NCBI GenBank assembly: GCA_028386065.3
Contig: JAKUCV010002172.1
Location: 99,338-163,337, forward strand
From: Turnera subulata
Lineage: Eukaryota; Streptophyta; Magnoliopsida; Malpighiales; Passifloraceae
Length of the DNA stretch: 64,000 nt
Direction of reading: 5' to 3'
Shown: in pieces, positions 1 through 9,808 of the stretch
How positions within the stretch are numbered: position 1 is the first letter of the stretch
Layout of the letters: each line of letters starts with the position of its first letter
Position numbers and translations under genes: made by a program
Notes under the pieces: model-generated
Databases searched by the model: none
What the model was told of the DNA's origin: nothing
The model's input: the letters and a program-made list of their open reading frames with translations, nothing else

Positions 1-246
1 GATCACGGTTCGTGTGGATACCGTAGAGGAGCAGGTCTTCTTCTTGCTCTAACTGATTTGTTTCAGCCTTCGTCTTGGTCTAGATGATTCGTTCCAGCAG
101 TTGGGTGAAAGACCTCAACCGAACAAGGTATGAAATTTTGTTATACGGTTTATGTTGCTTCACATGTGGTTCTTGGCTAAGTTTCCTTTGCTTCCGCTGC
201 ATCTTTTGCTTGTATATGATTGTCATATAGCCTAGGGAAACTTACA
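1..246 (+). mobile_element. LTR fragment, copia-like family C (cut by window edge)
   Basis: This stretch is the reverse complement of the start of the two complete solo LTRs at 28198-29748 and 60375-61692; all three share the block GTGGATACCGTAGAGG. It ends in a degenerate ACTTACA at 241-246, matching the TGTAAGT terminus of the complete copies read the other way. The left part lies outside the window. It abuts the 5' LTR remnant of element I, so it probably inserted into that LTR. Family C starts TGTTAG in the orientation used here; I infer Ty1/copia but see no coding region. Confidence 0.7.
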
Positions 247-400
247 CATGTAGCCTAAAGGAGTCATCTGAGGGTTTTTTTCCAAATTTTGCCCTAAATA
301 AAATTTGGGTGGCGATTCCATTGACATTGGATTGACCCAAAAAAGAAGGTGTAAGGAAATAGATGAATAGGGCCAAGTGATTTTGGGTCGGTTATTCATA
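247..400 (+). mobile_element. 5' LTR remnant of element I
   Basis: The last 150 bases of a Tat/Ogre-like LTR. The block from GCCTAAAGGAGTCAT to GATTTTGGGTCGG matches, in reverse, the low-coordinate ends of the LTRs at 14166, 22455, 31618 and 40936. The rest of the LTR is cut off by the family C fragment at 1-246. Confidence 0.75.
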
Positions 401-402
401 GT

Positions 403-420
403 TGGCGACTCCGCTGGGGA
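403..420 (+). other. Primer binding site, tRNA-Arg type
   Basis: TGGCGACTCCGCTGGGGA lies two bases after the LTR end. It begins with TGG, pairing with the tRNA 3' CCA, and fits the 3' end of plant tRNA-Arg(ACG) (from memory, CCCCAGTGGAGTCG plus CCA) with one G:U-type difference. This primer class is the one I associate with Ogre-type gypsy elements. Element III has almost the same site on the other strand at 31598-31615. Confidence 0.75.
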
Positions 421-999
421 AGTAGTGGGTTCAAGTGACCTTGTGCAATTGTTGAATCTTGTGTGCCTTTTTATTTGTGAACATAAGTGCCTTGCATTCA
501 TGATCATTGTTGTGAAGCTTCTACCATAAGAGGGCGAGGGAATCCGAGTCCACCACAATGCTTTCTTTAAGTGATGGCGGCTTGATTGAACCCGTTTCTC
601 GATGCTTAGCAATGGTGGGGATTAATTGGCCTTGGACCTCACGCGATATCCATTATCACATGTGAGTAGGTCAGCCTATTTCTTAGCAGCAAACTTTTGG
701 CCGCCAACCAGCTGCATACCTTGAGCATCTCATGCATTGTGAATCAATAAATGGTACGTGTATTTGTGTGAAATTTGTTGCGTCGTGCATATGTGTTGTG
801 TCTTGTTATTTCGGGATTTGAATTCATGCATATGTGGGGATTTGAGAAAGGAGGAAAGGAGAGTAATCATCTATGGCTACTAAGAGGGAAGAAATTCCAT
901 GTTTTCAAGCGGTGGTCTACCAAAACTCAAAGGAGGTTCATCTTGATAATTTGAGTGGATGCCCAATTGCCCTAAGAATTTGAGAAGTTAGGATTGCAT

Positions 1000-1735
1000 A
1001 ACACATGTCATTTTGCATTAAGTTTTAGAAAAGATAGTATGACGAATCAAGAGTCAACCCATGTCCTATCCAATCATTTGTTGCTAGCCTTCTTTTTGAA
1101 CCCATCTGAGCAAGGCACTAAGACCCACTTTTGGCAGTCAAGAGAAACCATGAGCAATGAGCATGCTAACCAGTCGGAGGGTGCTACCGGCACAAGAATG
1201 AACCCGAAGGGGAAGCTGACGGGGGATGATTTCCCAATTTATGAAGATCGAAGTCTCCAACAAGAGAAAGAGGTGCAATCAACATTTCGGACTTTGATGG
1301 GCAAGTTAGAGGAAACGATCCTTTGTGGGGTCTTACTAGGTCAACCATTTGCCTAAGTAGCCATGAAGCAGTTTCGGGATGCCATGGACAATATGCACTT
1401 GTTGAAGATGTGATGAGGGGCATCCAGCTCCAGAATGCTGCACTCACTCGAGAAAGCATCAAGGCAAAGGAAAGTCTCTAGGAATGTATCCAGGAGCTAA
1501 GGGAAAGAAAGTGGGATGATTGGGGTGATGTCTCAAGATCCGAGGAATACTCAAAGTCGCATGATGGCATGATGACCAATAAGGAAGATGAAGACATTCA
1601 AGGGGTGGCAGACGAGACAATGATGGTTGAAGTCCAACATGATGACCCGAAGGAAACCGTCACTATGGTCCCACAAAGAAAGCTTGTGTACCCAGATAAG
1701 ATCGAATGGGTGATGGGGGAGGATGCTTAGAACAA
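1000..1735 (+). pseudogene. Degenerate sense ORF in the leader of element I
   Basis: An ORF starting near 994 runs 120 codons, then continues in shifted frames to about 1735. Its middle holds a FRTLMGKLEETIL segment and, after a frameshift, an AMKQFRDAM-like segment. Element II carries the counterpart on the minus strand (about 39540-40200) with FRELIGKL and AMKQLREVM, so it was once a real sense ORF between the primer site and the antisense gene. It does not resemble a gag core or zinc knuckle. Ogre elements are known to have an extra ORF upstream of gag; equating this remnant with it is a guess. Product unknown. Confidence 0.5.
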
Positions 1736-2049
1736 CTAATTAGGAGGATAAGAAGACTTAGGGATTTCAAAGTGTCGAGTCTGTTTCTTTTTTTTTTCTC
1801 AAAATAAAAGAGGGTTGAAGTCCATCCATGTTAACTTTACCTCGAGCAATGGTGTCTGTCTTTAATTAGTGTCTTTTGCATAGTACTCATGCAATGGATG
1901 TTCTTATCCTCTCATTTATGAAGATGATGTCTTAAATCTTATCAGAATTTATCAACTTAGTTTGGAAACCATAGAATGAACTACAAAGCCCTGATCCAGT
2001 AAATAAAATATGTTTCAAATCAAATACTTTGTCTTGAATTAATAAGCCT

Positions 2050-2135
2050 GGCTTGTGAGGTCATTTCCCCGAAGAAAAAAAAAAGAAAAAAAAGAAAAAA
2101 AAGGGGAAAAAAAAAGAAAAAAAAAGAGGTGAAAA
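2050..2135 (+). repeat. Purine-only A/G tract
   Basis: An almost pure A/G stretch (2066-2134) within the non-coding part of element I. Element II has the pyrimidine counterpart at about 39175-39230, so it is an ancestral feature of the element. Confidence 0.6.
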
Positions 2136-2544
2136 GGGGATGTGCACCCACAAGCATTGTGCCATTTAAACTTCTCGAGAAAAGCACTTCCTTGTGATTT
2201 GAAAAAAAAAATGAACATTATTTTCTAGTAGTACGTAGGTAACTCTATTAAAGAGCTCGGTCTAAATAAAGTTTGGTTCTAAGCTAGGTTGGTAAATGAT
2301 GATAAGGTTTAGGTTTGGATTCCATCTATTGAGAAAACCTCCTCCAATGCTCAAGAGTAGTGTCCCTAGATTTTTCCTGGTCATGTTGTTAAGTTAAAGA
2401 AGGACCAAAATCGAGCCATCACCGGAAAGTACCACCATAAGATGAAAAGACTTGGAACTCGTCATTACTTGGGTAAATTTTGACCGCCATCCACCTCGGA
2501 GGAAGAAAGTAAAAGAAAACGGGGAAAGAGAGGGGGACTAGTCC

Positions 2545-2637
2545 ACTAGATTGAAAACCCGAAAGGGCGATTTAGGCAAAAATTAGGACATGCCTGCTAG
2601 GTTGAAAACCCGAAAGGGCGGCCTAGGCAAAAATTAA
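2545..2637 (+). repeat. Two-copy 52-bp direct repeat
   Basis: The core TTGAAAACCCGAAAGGGCG occurs twice at 52-bp spacing (units starting at 2545 and 2597), each followed by a TAGGCAAAAATTA tail. Element II keeps the reverse complement pair at about 38675-38760. Its role is unknown. Confidence 0.8.
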
Positions 2638-2999
2638 TGCCAAATGGTGCTTATGGAGATTTGAGGTGTGCTCATTTTCATGGAAGTCCTTGCTTAGAAA
2701 CAACCTTCTGCGATAAACCCAACAAAGAGGAGTAGGTGTTTTGTGAGACCTTGCGGAAACCTTTCAAACCCAATACCTAACCTATCCCAGTAATCACGAC
2801 ACATGATTCGGTAGTTTTCAAAATTGCGTACATGGTTGCATCTCGAGAGTAGGAGAGACAAACATGCATTCACAAAGAATAATCCCATCAAAATACATGT
2901 GTCTAGACATAAGGACATGCATACATGCATAGGAAAGGGAAAAGAAGAGGAGTAATCCCGCTAAAGTACACGCACTTAGATAGGGCATATATGCATGAA

Positions 3000-4868
3000 T
3001 CAAGATCGTCTCTTTATGCGCTGAGGTTGGTGGACCGGGCAAGTGCACTCCGGGATGGTATCCTAACAATCACCTGAGGTGGGGTCAGCAAGATGAGGAA
3101 TTGACTAAGGGGCAGAAGGAGGTACCGACGATCTGGTAGGATGAGGATCTCGAGGTAATGGCAAGGGGCGAGCACATACCCCTTCTCTCACATAGGAAGT
3201 CAACTCCCGTATCCGGATGGCCTGGGCCATCAGGGTCGCTTTGGCCCGTCCAAGCAATGTCCATAATCGGGAAGCCTCACCAGTTGGAACCTGTTCATAT
3301 AGAGAAGACTAGTCAAGCTACAAGAAGAGGGAAGAGAGAAGACGTGTGGGGATAATGATTTAGATGATACCGTAGTGATGTCGACTGGGAATGGTGAAAA
3401 ATCAGGAGGAAGGTCCTCGGAAAAGGGCACCCGACAACGTCTATATGAATCATCGAAAGATTGAAAGTCAGCATCGCAGGCCAGGAGAACGGGACCAGAA
3501 GTAGGAGAAGACGCCCTGGTGAGCTTACTCCTCCGCGAGGCGGAACTCTGTCGAGAAGGACCAGTGCTAGCCACCAACCCACCTGCCTCTAGGGTAGTCA
3601 AGAGAGGCATCAGAAACTCGCGGACAAAGGAAGAATAGTCACCTAGGTAGGCCAAGTCATCGGCATGCCAATCCAAGCGGTCATCTTCTGGGGCCTCACC
3701 CTGTTCATTGATGTCTCGCATGGAGATCGGTGGATCAGGCGGTATACATGGTATCTCTATGGTCTGTGCGCAAACACGATCTCCGAGATACCACACCCTC
3801 ATATCCGGATATCCTATCAAACACCGGCAATGATCCAATACTAGGGTCATGGAGTCAATCCTCTCAAATATTTCCTGGTATGCCGCGAAAGGAAAAAATT
3901 GGATTTTCCAACAAGTGTTCCGTAAGACAATACTACCAAAAGGGGTTTTTCGAAAAACAAAAGGTGAGGAAGAAAAGGTACCTTGCCCGACATTGCAACA
4001 TGATCTATGTGATGACGGGCCAGTACTCGGTCATGGGTATTACTCCTAGTCCCGCGGCTTGGGGAGCCCCAACAGAGGGAAACCGACAACGCCTTCTCAC
4101 CAGCTTGCAGGTTCGGAGCAGACAGTCCAAGATACTCTTGACCCCACACTTGTCAAGGTCATCCGAGTACATAAGTAGATGGAGAAGCAAACAGATATGA
4201 TAAAAAAGGGACAAGGGCAAGAGGCATACCTCCCAATTCCAAGCCAAGCACTTCTGTGGCTTGGCAGCAATCAGGGAAAAGTTGCACATCTCTCGGTAGG
4301 CGTTTGCAAAACCCGTCGAAGCCCAATCAATCCGCTTTATGTCCATGTGGACAAGTGACGCCAATAAGTCACATCGAACCCGATCACTATCGGAAACAAA
4401 AAGAGACCTGTTCATGCTCACCAATATCAAGCCCCGAGCTCTCTGCTCAGCCATCCCGGGATATTGGGGATCTAATAAGGTGCCTTGCAGCCACTTTGGC
4501 AACACTTCACATGTGCGGACCCAGTTAAGAGTTAGTCCCTCCAGTTCCTGAAAACAGTCGAGGCCTAGCTGTTGATCGAAGACGATTGGGTCTCCTTGGA
4601 ATAATAGTCCAGTGATGTGCATAAAATCTGAGGGATTCATTGTCATCTCACCACAAGCAAGGTGGAAACCATTGGTGGAATCCCACCACCTCTCGCCCAG
4701 AGCTGTTACACCCTGCAGGTCAACTCCGTCCCCTCGGAAAGTGCGAAAGAAGTCCCACAACCTGACCCTCTCAGTAATTTCTCGAACAGGCTTGTCCTTT
4801 CTCACATGTTCAAGGATGAGATGGCGGGCATTAGCCCCGACATGATTTCACTTCCTATCCTTCAAATC
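3000..4868 (-). pseudogene. Antisense plant mobile domain (PMD) gene of element I
   Basis: Read on the minus strand, the first long exon (about 4868-4230) encodes the PMD signature order: a WDFFRTF segment, ERWWDSTNGFHLACGEMT followed by FMHITGLL, then a block around NRSLFVSDSDRVRCDLLASL and WASTGFANAYREM, ending at WNWE. Candidate introns lie at about 4229-4150 (GT start), 3981-3892 and 3370-3291. Later exons encode VWYLGDRVCAQ, a Ser-rich linker and a basic tail ending KRRS with TGA at 3002-3000. PMD proteins (MAIN/MAIL family in plants) act in silencing and genome stability, and PMDs also ride in transposons. The first exon is open for about 190 codons, but acceptor 1 reads AA where element II has AG, and acceptor 2 is degenerate. 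The gene is antisense to its host element. The start codon is unclear; an upstream exon probably ends at the acceptor near 4869. Confidence 0.75.
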
Positions 4869-5599
4869 CTGTGTAGATATACCAAAATAGGTCAATACTC
4901 ATGCCAATCGGGGTTCACCAATATCAAACCAAGACCAATACATCAAGACATGTGTCATGGGGATGGGATTACACACTTACATCAAGCATTCCGACATCAT
5001 AGCGCAGTTTTATTTATGGATCAAAACACATCAAAGTCACAAAAGTCCGCCCCAGAGAAGTTCAAAATTGGCCAAAATTGGGACAACCCCACTAATACCC
5101 AGTCACCCAACATCAATTCTATACACTCGCAATATCAAAACAACACCAAAAACATTCACAATTCTGGAATTTCGGCAAGAACCCAAAACCCCCAATTTGG
5201 ATAAAATCTCAATTCATGATTTCTTGTGTTTAATCCATGAAATAAATATAAGAGAAAGCATTCTAGACATCCTAGGAGCATTCTTAAGCATTTAAATACA
5301 ACATGCATCATGCAAATTCAAATTCAAGGGGCATATGGGCATAAATTCGAAAAATTAATCAATGGATTAATTCAAGGAGTTTTTGGTTTAGAAATCACTT
5401 ACTTGAACCTTGTGGAGTTGGGTGGAGATGTGTCTACTAGGAGATTTCAACAATAAACTTGGATTCTCCTCTGGGTCGAATTTAGAGTGTTTTGAGAGTT
5501 ATGGAGGGAGAGGAAGTTGAAAGAATTCGGGGTTGGAGAGGAAGTGAATGAAGAATGAGGAGAGAGAGGGAGGAAAAAGGGGTTTTTAAACCGAAATAG

Positions 5600-5700
5600 G
5601 GGCGACGGTCATGACGAGAAGACCGCCAAGTCTGGCGGTCATCCCCAGAAGACCGCCGGGCTCTGGCAGGTGTTCTCACATGACCGCCACCCCCTGTTTA
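5600..5700. repeat. GC-rich CCGCC/GGCGG inverted repeats upstream of the antisense gene
   Basis: Several ATGACCGCC and GGCGGTCAT half-sites alternate here, giving potential small hairpins. Element II has the same motif at 35635-35720. Related clusters occur inside the Tat-like LTRs (15045-15120, 22415-22454, 23315-23430, 32475-32610, 33245-33320). It lies about 750 bp upstream of the first recognised antisense exon. Confidence 0.65.
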
Positions 5701-6079
5701 GGCTCCCTTTCGATTTTTTTCGCGGGCCCCGCGTCCTGGACAACCCTTTTCTCAAGGAAAAACCCTGTATGCATATTTTTTAAGTCCTGGGTAATGAGAT
5801 ACATTGCTTGAACTGAATTTATGGGTGTCCACTACCTTTATTCTCTGAAAAATAATAACTTAGATTAGGGGTATTGTATCCCTTTTTGTCTAATGAAATA
5901 TCCTCAAATACGACAAAACTATTTAGCTTTCGAGCACATGTGATGGCTTACCAAACTTCAACTCCCAAATCATTTTTAGGTACTAGGGGCATCACATCCT
6001 GTTTCCGGTTTGTATGTCTCAAGGGGCACATTACACCTAATTAGATTGATCTAGGGGCATGGGATCTGTGAGGCCAAAA

Positions 6080-7370
6080 ACATCGAGAGACATACAATCC
6101 AGGAGAGGACCTGTGAGGCGATAAGGCAACCAGGGATACTGATATAACCCAAAAACACAGGCATACCTAGCTTGGCACCTGAGGGATCCAGACATGAGGG
6201 AAACCAGAAAAGAGTGAATCCAACCAGAAGAGAGATGTGGGAATCCAGTCAAAGCCAAAGACCTGGTCTTTGCAAGACCTAAAGATGAGAATACTAATCA
6301 AGAGTGAGGTGAGGGATCCAGACCTAGAAGAACCCAAAATACACGTGAATCGAGAGGGTAGCCAAATCCTAAACCCGGGACCCAGCACCCGCAAACCGAG
6401 AGATGAGGGGATCCAAACGAGAGAAAAACCTTGGAAGAACCCAGCCAGAAGAGAGATAAGAGAACCAGTCAACCCAATCAAAAGCCAAAGACCTAGTCTT
6501 TGCAAACCAGAGAGATGAGGGAGTCATGTCAAAAGCCAAAAACCTAGTTTTTGCAAAACCCCGAGAGATAGGTGAACACAAATCCGTGAGATGAGCAAAC
6601 ACAAACCAGTAAGATAATGAGAGATTAGGAGATACCCAGAGGTAAGACAACTGAGACATGAGAGAAAAGCCGTGGACCCGACTCTCGCAACCTAGAGAGG
6701 AGTAAACCCGAACCTAAAGTTGGGATCCAGTTCCTGCAAGCCGAGAGATGAGAGAGACTGAACTTGGAGGAAAGCTAGAAGACCAGGAACTGAGTTCCAA
6801 AAAACTGAACATGAGAGAAATTAGATGAGAGTAGACTTAGACACGAGAGAGCCAAGACATGAGGGATTCAAACATGAGAAAAACCAGTAAGGCAAGAGCC
6901 CAGCCCTTGCAATCTCGAGTTGAGCAGACCTTGAGACATACAAGTCAGAAGCCGGGAACCCAGTTCTCCCAAGGAGGAAACCAGATAAAAGCCGTGTACC
7001 CAGTACTCGCAAAACCAAAGCCGAGGACCTGATTCTCGCAAACCCCGGGATGAGATGATTCCCAAAGTCCGAACGTCGAATATCCAGTTGACAGAGATGA
7101 GATGATTCTTTGTCAACGACCCGATAGATGAGATGATTCTATCGCCTCGGGATGACAAGATTCCCGCAAACCATAGACTTGGGATGAGATGATTTCCAAG
7201 TCGAAACCTAGTTGACAAGGATGAGATGGTTCCTTGTCAGCAACCCGATAGATGAGATGATTCTATCACCTCGGGATGAGATGATTCCCAAAAATCTGGG
7301 ATGAGATGATTCCCAAAAACCGAGGGCTAGTCCCTCAAAACTTCAAGATGAGATGATTCCTGAAGAGGAG
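6080..7370 (+). repeat. Degenerate 3' repeat array of element I
   Basis: Irregular units of roughly 40-70 bp alternate AAGCCAAAGACCTGGTCTTTGC-type blocks, GAGAGATGAGGGA blocks and, from about 7040, GGGATGAGATGATTCCC blocks. Many cores are short inverted repeats (GGGA...TCCC). The reverse complement of this array occurs in element II (34060-35060) and at 17203-17960. ORFs of 65-116 codons here come from the repeats and are not credible genes. Confidence 0.8.
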
Positions 7371-7474
7371 CATGGGATGCCCCGAAACTTGGAACACTCA
7401 CTACACATTTATCATTCACATTTGGTTGTTCCTCTCTTACGTTGTTTCATCTTTAGTTCCTAAGGACTCATCAA

Positions 7475-7485
7475 CGAGGGGCATC
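7475..7485 (+). other. Polypurine edge before the 3' LTR of element I
   Basis: CGAGGGGCATC directly precedes the LTR start TGTGAACACCC at 7486. Element III has the same edge in reverse (24055-24065). This is the expected plus-strand priming position. Confidence 0.6.
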
Positions 7486-8012
7486 TGTGAACACCCAAAT
7501 TTGACCCACGAATATTTTACTAAAACTAGATTCCAAACATGCTTAAACTTGAAGTTATTGAGAAGATTTGATTTTGAGTTAAGGCATGATAAGAATTTAA
7601 TTTAGTAGAGTTAATGTATTTTGGTAATCTAAATCATTTAAACCTTAGGATTAATGAGATGATTTAATCCTAGGATAAAACATATAATAAGTTTTATTTA
7701 CATTAAAATACATTTCATTTTATTGCTTGGGCTCCTTTAGTTGTTTTTAACCCAATTATATTGAGAAGATTTATCTTTGGGATAAGAATGGGTTTAAGGG
7801 TACAAGTAAATGAATTCTCCAGAGTTTATCCAGCCCATTAACACATTTCTTGGAGGCTAATTTTAGCTCTGATTTTCGTGTGTAGGAATGTTGTTTTTGG
7901 TATGATTTAGTATGACATGGGTGTTAATGTGTAACTAATCTGTTATGGAGTGATTTAGGGGAGTGATAATCTAGTAATTGAGTAATTCTGGGTTGATTGG
8001 GGGTTGATTACG
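7486..8012 (+). mobile_element. 3' LTR of element I, truncated
   Basis: Starts TGTGAACACCC and follows the reverse complement of the other Tat-like LTRs for about 525 bp (oriented from 15683, 33244 and 33949 downward). It stops around 8012, where the others continue toward their GC-rich hairpins. The junction joins it to a Tekay-like LTR also cut at that point. Confidence 0.75.
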
Positions 8013-8372
8013 GGTGAGGGGCGGCGCAGAAGAAAAGAAAGAAAGAAAAAAAAAGAGAGAGAGGAAAGAAGAGAGAGGAAAGAAAAGAAAGAAAAGGAAA
8101 GTTAGGGTTGGCTGGCCTAGACCAAAACGACATCGTTTTGGTCCAAGGCGCGGTCAACTCCTTTCCTGGTCAACGACGTAGTTTTAATTAGAACTATGAT
8201 AAACCCCCGCGTTTCACCCTGAACATGTTTTCATTTCCAACGAAACCCAAGGAAAATAATTCATTTCCATGACCAAAAATTCGGAAATCCCTCAAGGGTA
8301 AAATTAGAAAATAAATTCCAAAAAATTTAAAAATTTCATAAAAATTAAAAAAGAAAAATTCGGGGCGTTACA
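8013..8372 (-). mobile_element. 3' LTR piece of the Tekay-like element
   Basis: Ends on the plus strand with CGGGGCGTTACA at 8372, the mirror of the family start TGTAACGCCCCG. It contains the palindrome at 8120-8143 and a purine-rich stretch. Matching sequence recurs at about 12560-12826 and 44870-45226. Confidence 0.75.
8120..8143. promoter_or_regulatory. Palindrome in Tekay-like LTR, possible cis element
   Basis: GACCAAAACGA, a two-base CA centre, then TCGTTTTGGTC form perfect 11-bp arms. The sister LTRs keep degenerate versions at 12662-12683 (with a GACGTC core, the C-box type bound by plant bZIP factors) and 44914-44936. A promoter role is inference. Confidence 0.4.
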
Positions 8373-9786
8373 GTTCTACCCCACGTAACAAAATTTCTTC
8401 CTCAAAATATGTAGAATAAGTCAAGCAACCAAGTGCTTAACTGACACAAATATGTGTCATCCGGCATCCAAATACCATTGGCCAAAACTACCAAGTAGAA
8501 CCATCGTGACCATCAATCAGATTTCCAAGCAAGAACTCCGATATACCAAGCCAATCATCGATTTTAGCCAAACATGATGATAAGAGTACAAGATCAAAGC
8601 ACTAACCCAAGAGTTTTATCATCACCATTGATAACACTAAAATCCATAAACAACTTCATTTTATCATCACCCACCTAAATATATCCAATCATTTAATCCA
8701 TTAAGCATATCCGTAGATACATAATCCAAAATTGTTACATAAGTAACAAGATCATCACTCCCAATGCCAATACCTCAAGATCAAAAATCCATATTCTATT
8801 TCATGTTTTGAACCTCAAATTATTTCCTTTTTGTCACACCAAGTCAGCCAAAATCGTATATATCCCGGATAACACTTTAGGCACTAGAACCAAAACATTA
8901 CCGAAGTATCACAACTGTAATTCTATACCCTGGATTCCTTAAGACCCAAACATCCTTGCATAACCCATACTTATAAATCAATCGTCCAAGCCACACTTAA
9001 CATGAACATCAAAATTTCTTTAATGAAGAACTTAAAACATCAGTCTATCTCTCATCACATAATTAACAACTTACCAATAAATTCACTATTCCCGAGATCA
9101 CCTCAATCCGAGAAACTATCAGCATCCTCATCAAACACATAAACTATAACCTCATAAAAAATTCATAATCAAAACCTTTTAGCACAGTCACCATTAATAT
9201 CTCAAATCTCAACAAAGCTAAGTACCTCAGGTATCATTAAAAGATTTTCCCACAATTATAGCATTAGATCAACCTCAAATTAATTCAAGAATTTTTCAGC
9301 TCGAACCTGAAAAAGATTTAATCCGTTAGAATCATTCGTAAGCAAATTTAAATCCTCGAGCTCAGCAAATCAGACCACAAATAAAATGATCACCAAGAAT
9401 ATAAGAATCATTTCCACAAGCAGCACATCAGATCATCTCTTGACAGATGTAACATTCAAAAGCAAATTAATGGTTCTTACTTGTGTTGGCCAGTTCCACA
9501 CATACAAGAAACACAAGAAAAGAGTCAAGAGTCTACACCGACTCTGACAAAACAGTGGATATTCCACTAAACAAACTTTGCAACAGCCTAAGCTGTAAAC
9601 GTAAGCATGTCAATTAAACGACAATACCGGGTCACTCCGACCCTCAACAGGTGCGTGTCCTCCACCGGATCCATAGAAAATCTCACTATATGAATGCATA
9701 TGACAATGCAACAATCGAATAAAAAAGGAGCCGACATATGCACATAAGATGACAAAACATATCAACACATTCCCAAGGATCTACAG
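8373..9786 (-). mobile_element. Non-coding internal remnant of the Tekay-like element
   Basis: About 1.4 kb of AT-rich DNA with no ORF of note. On the minus strand the edge next to the LTR reads GTTACGTGGGGTAGAAC, a plausible polypurine tract. Sequence near 9480-9786 should be the 5' leader. A large deletion seems to have joined leader to 3' end, but I cannot place the breakpoint. Confidence 0.55.
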
Positions 9787-9802
9787 CCTTCTCCGCTACC
9801 AA
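9787..9802 (-). other. Primer binding site, Met-like
   Basis: On the minus strand TTGGTAGCGGAGAAGG lies six bases inside the LTR end at 9809. It resembles the usual TGGTATCAGAGC initiator-Met primer site with changes. Confidence 0.5.
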
Positions 9803-9808
9803 CTAAAA

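Larger units (their letters stand above)
247..8012 (+). mobile_element. Element I: Tat/Ogre-like non-autonomous LTR element carrying an antisense PMD gene
   Basis: Order on the plus strand: truncated 5' LTR (247-400), primer site (403-420), leader, degenerate sense ORF (about 1000-1735), antisense PMD gene (3000-4868), 3' repeat array (about 6080-7370), polypurine edge (7475-7485), truncated 3' LTR (7486-8012). The internal region is about 7.07 kb, almost the same as in element II (about 6.99 kb). No protease, integrase or reverse transcriptase was recognised, so it would need enzymes from another element. Tat/Ogre assignment rests on the tRNA-Arg-like primer site, the long leader and the repeat-rich 3' end. 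Both LTRs are truncated, so no target duplication can be tested. Confidence 0.78.

Noticed and set aside
232..612. 126-codon minus ORF at the left edge
   Set aside because: Spans LTR, primer site and leader of element I; coincidental frame.
3000..4868. PMD region as a resident host gene
   Set aside because: It occurs twice within homologous 7-kb internal regions bounded by the same LTR family; both copies have defects.
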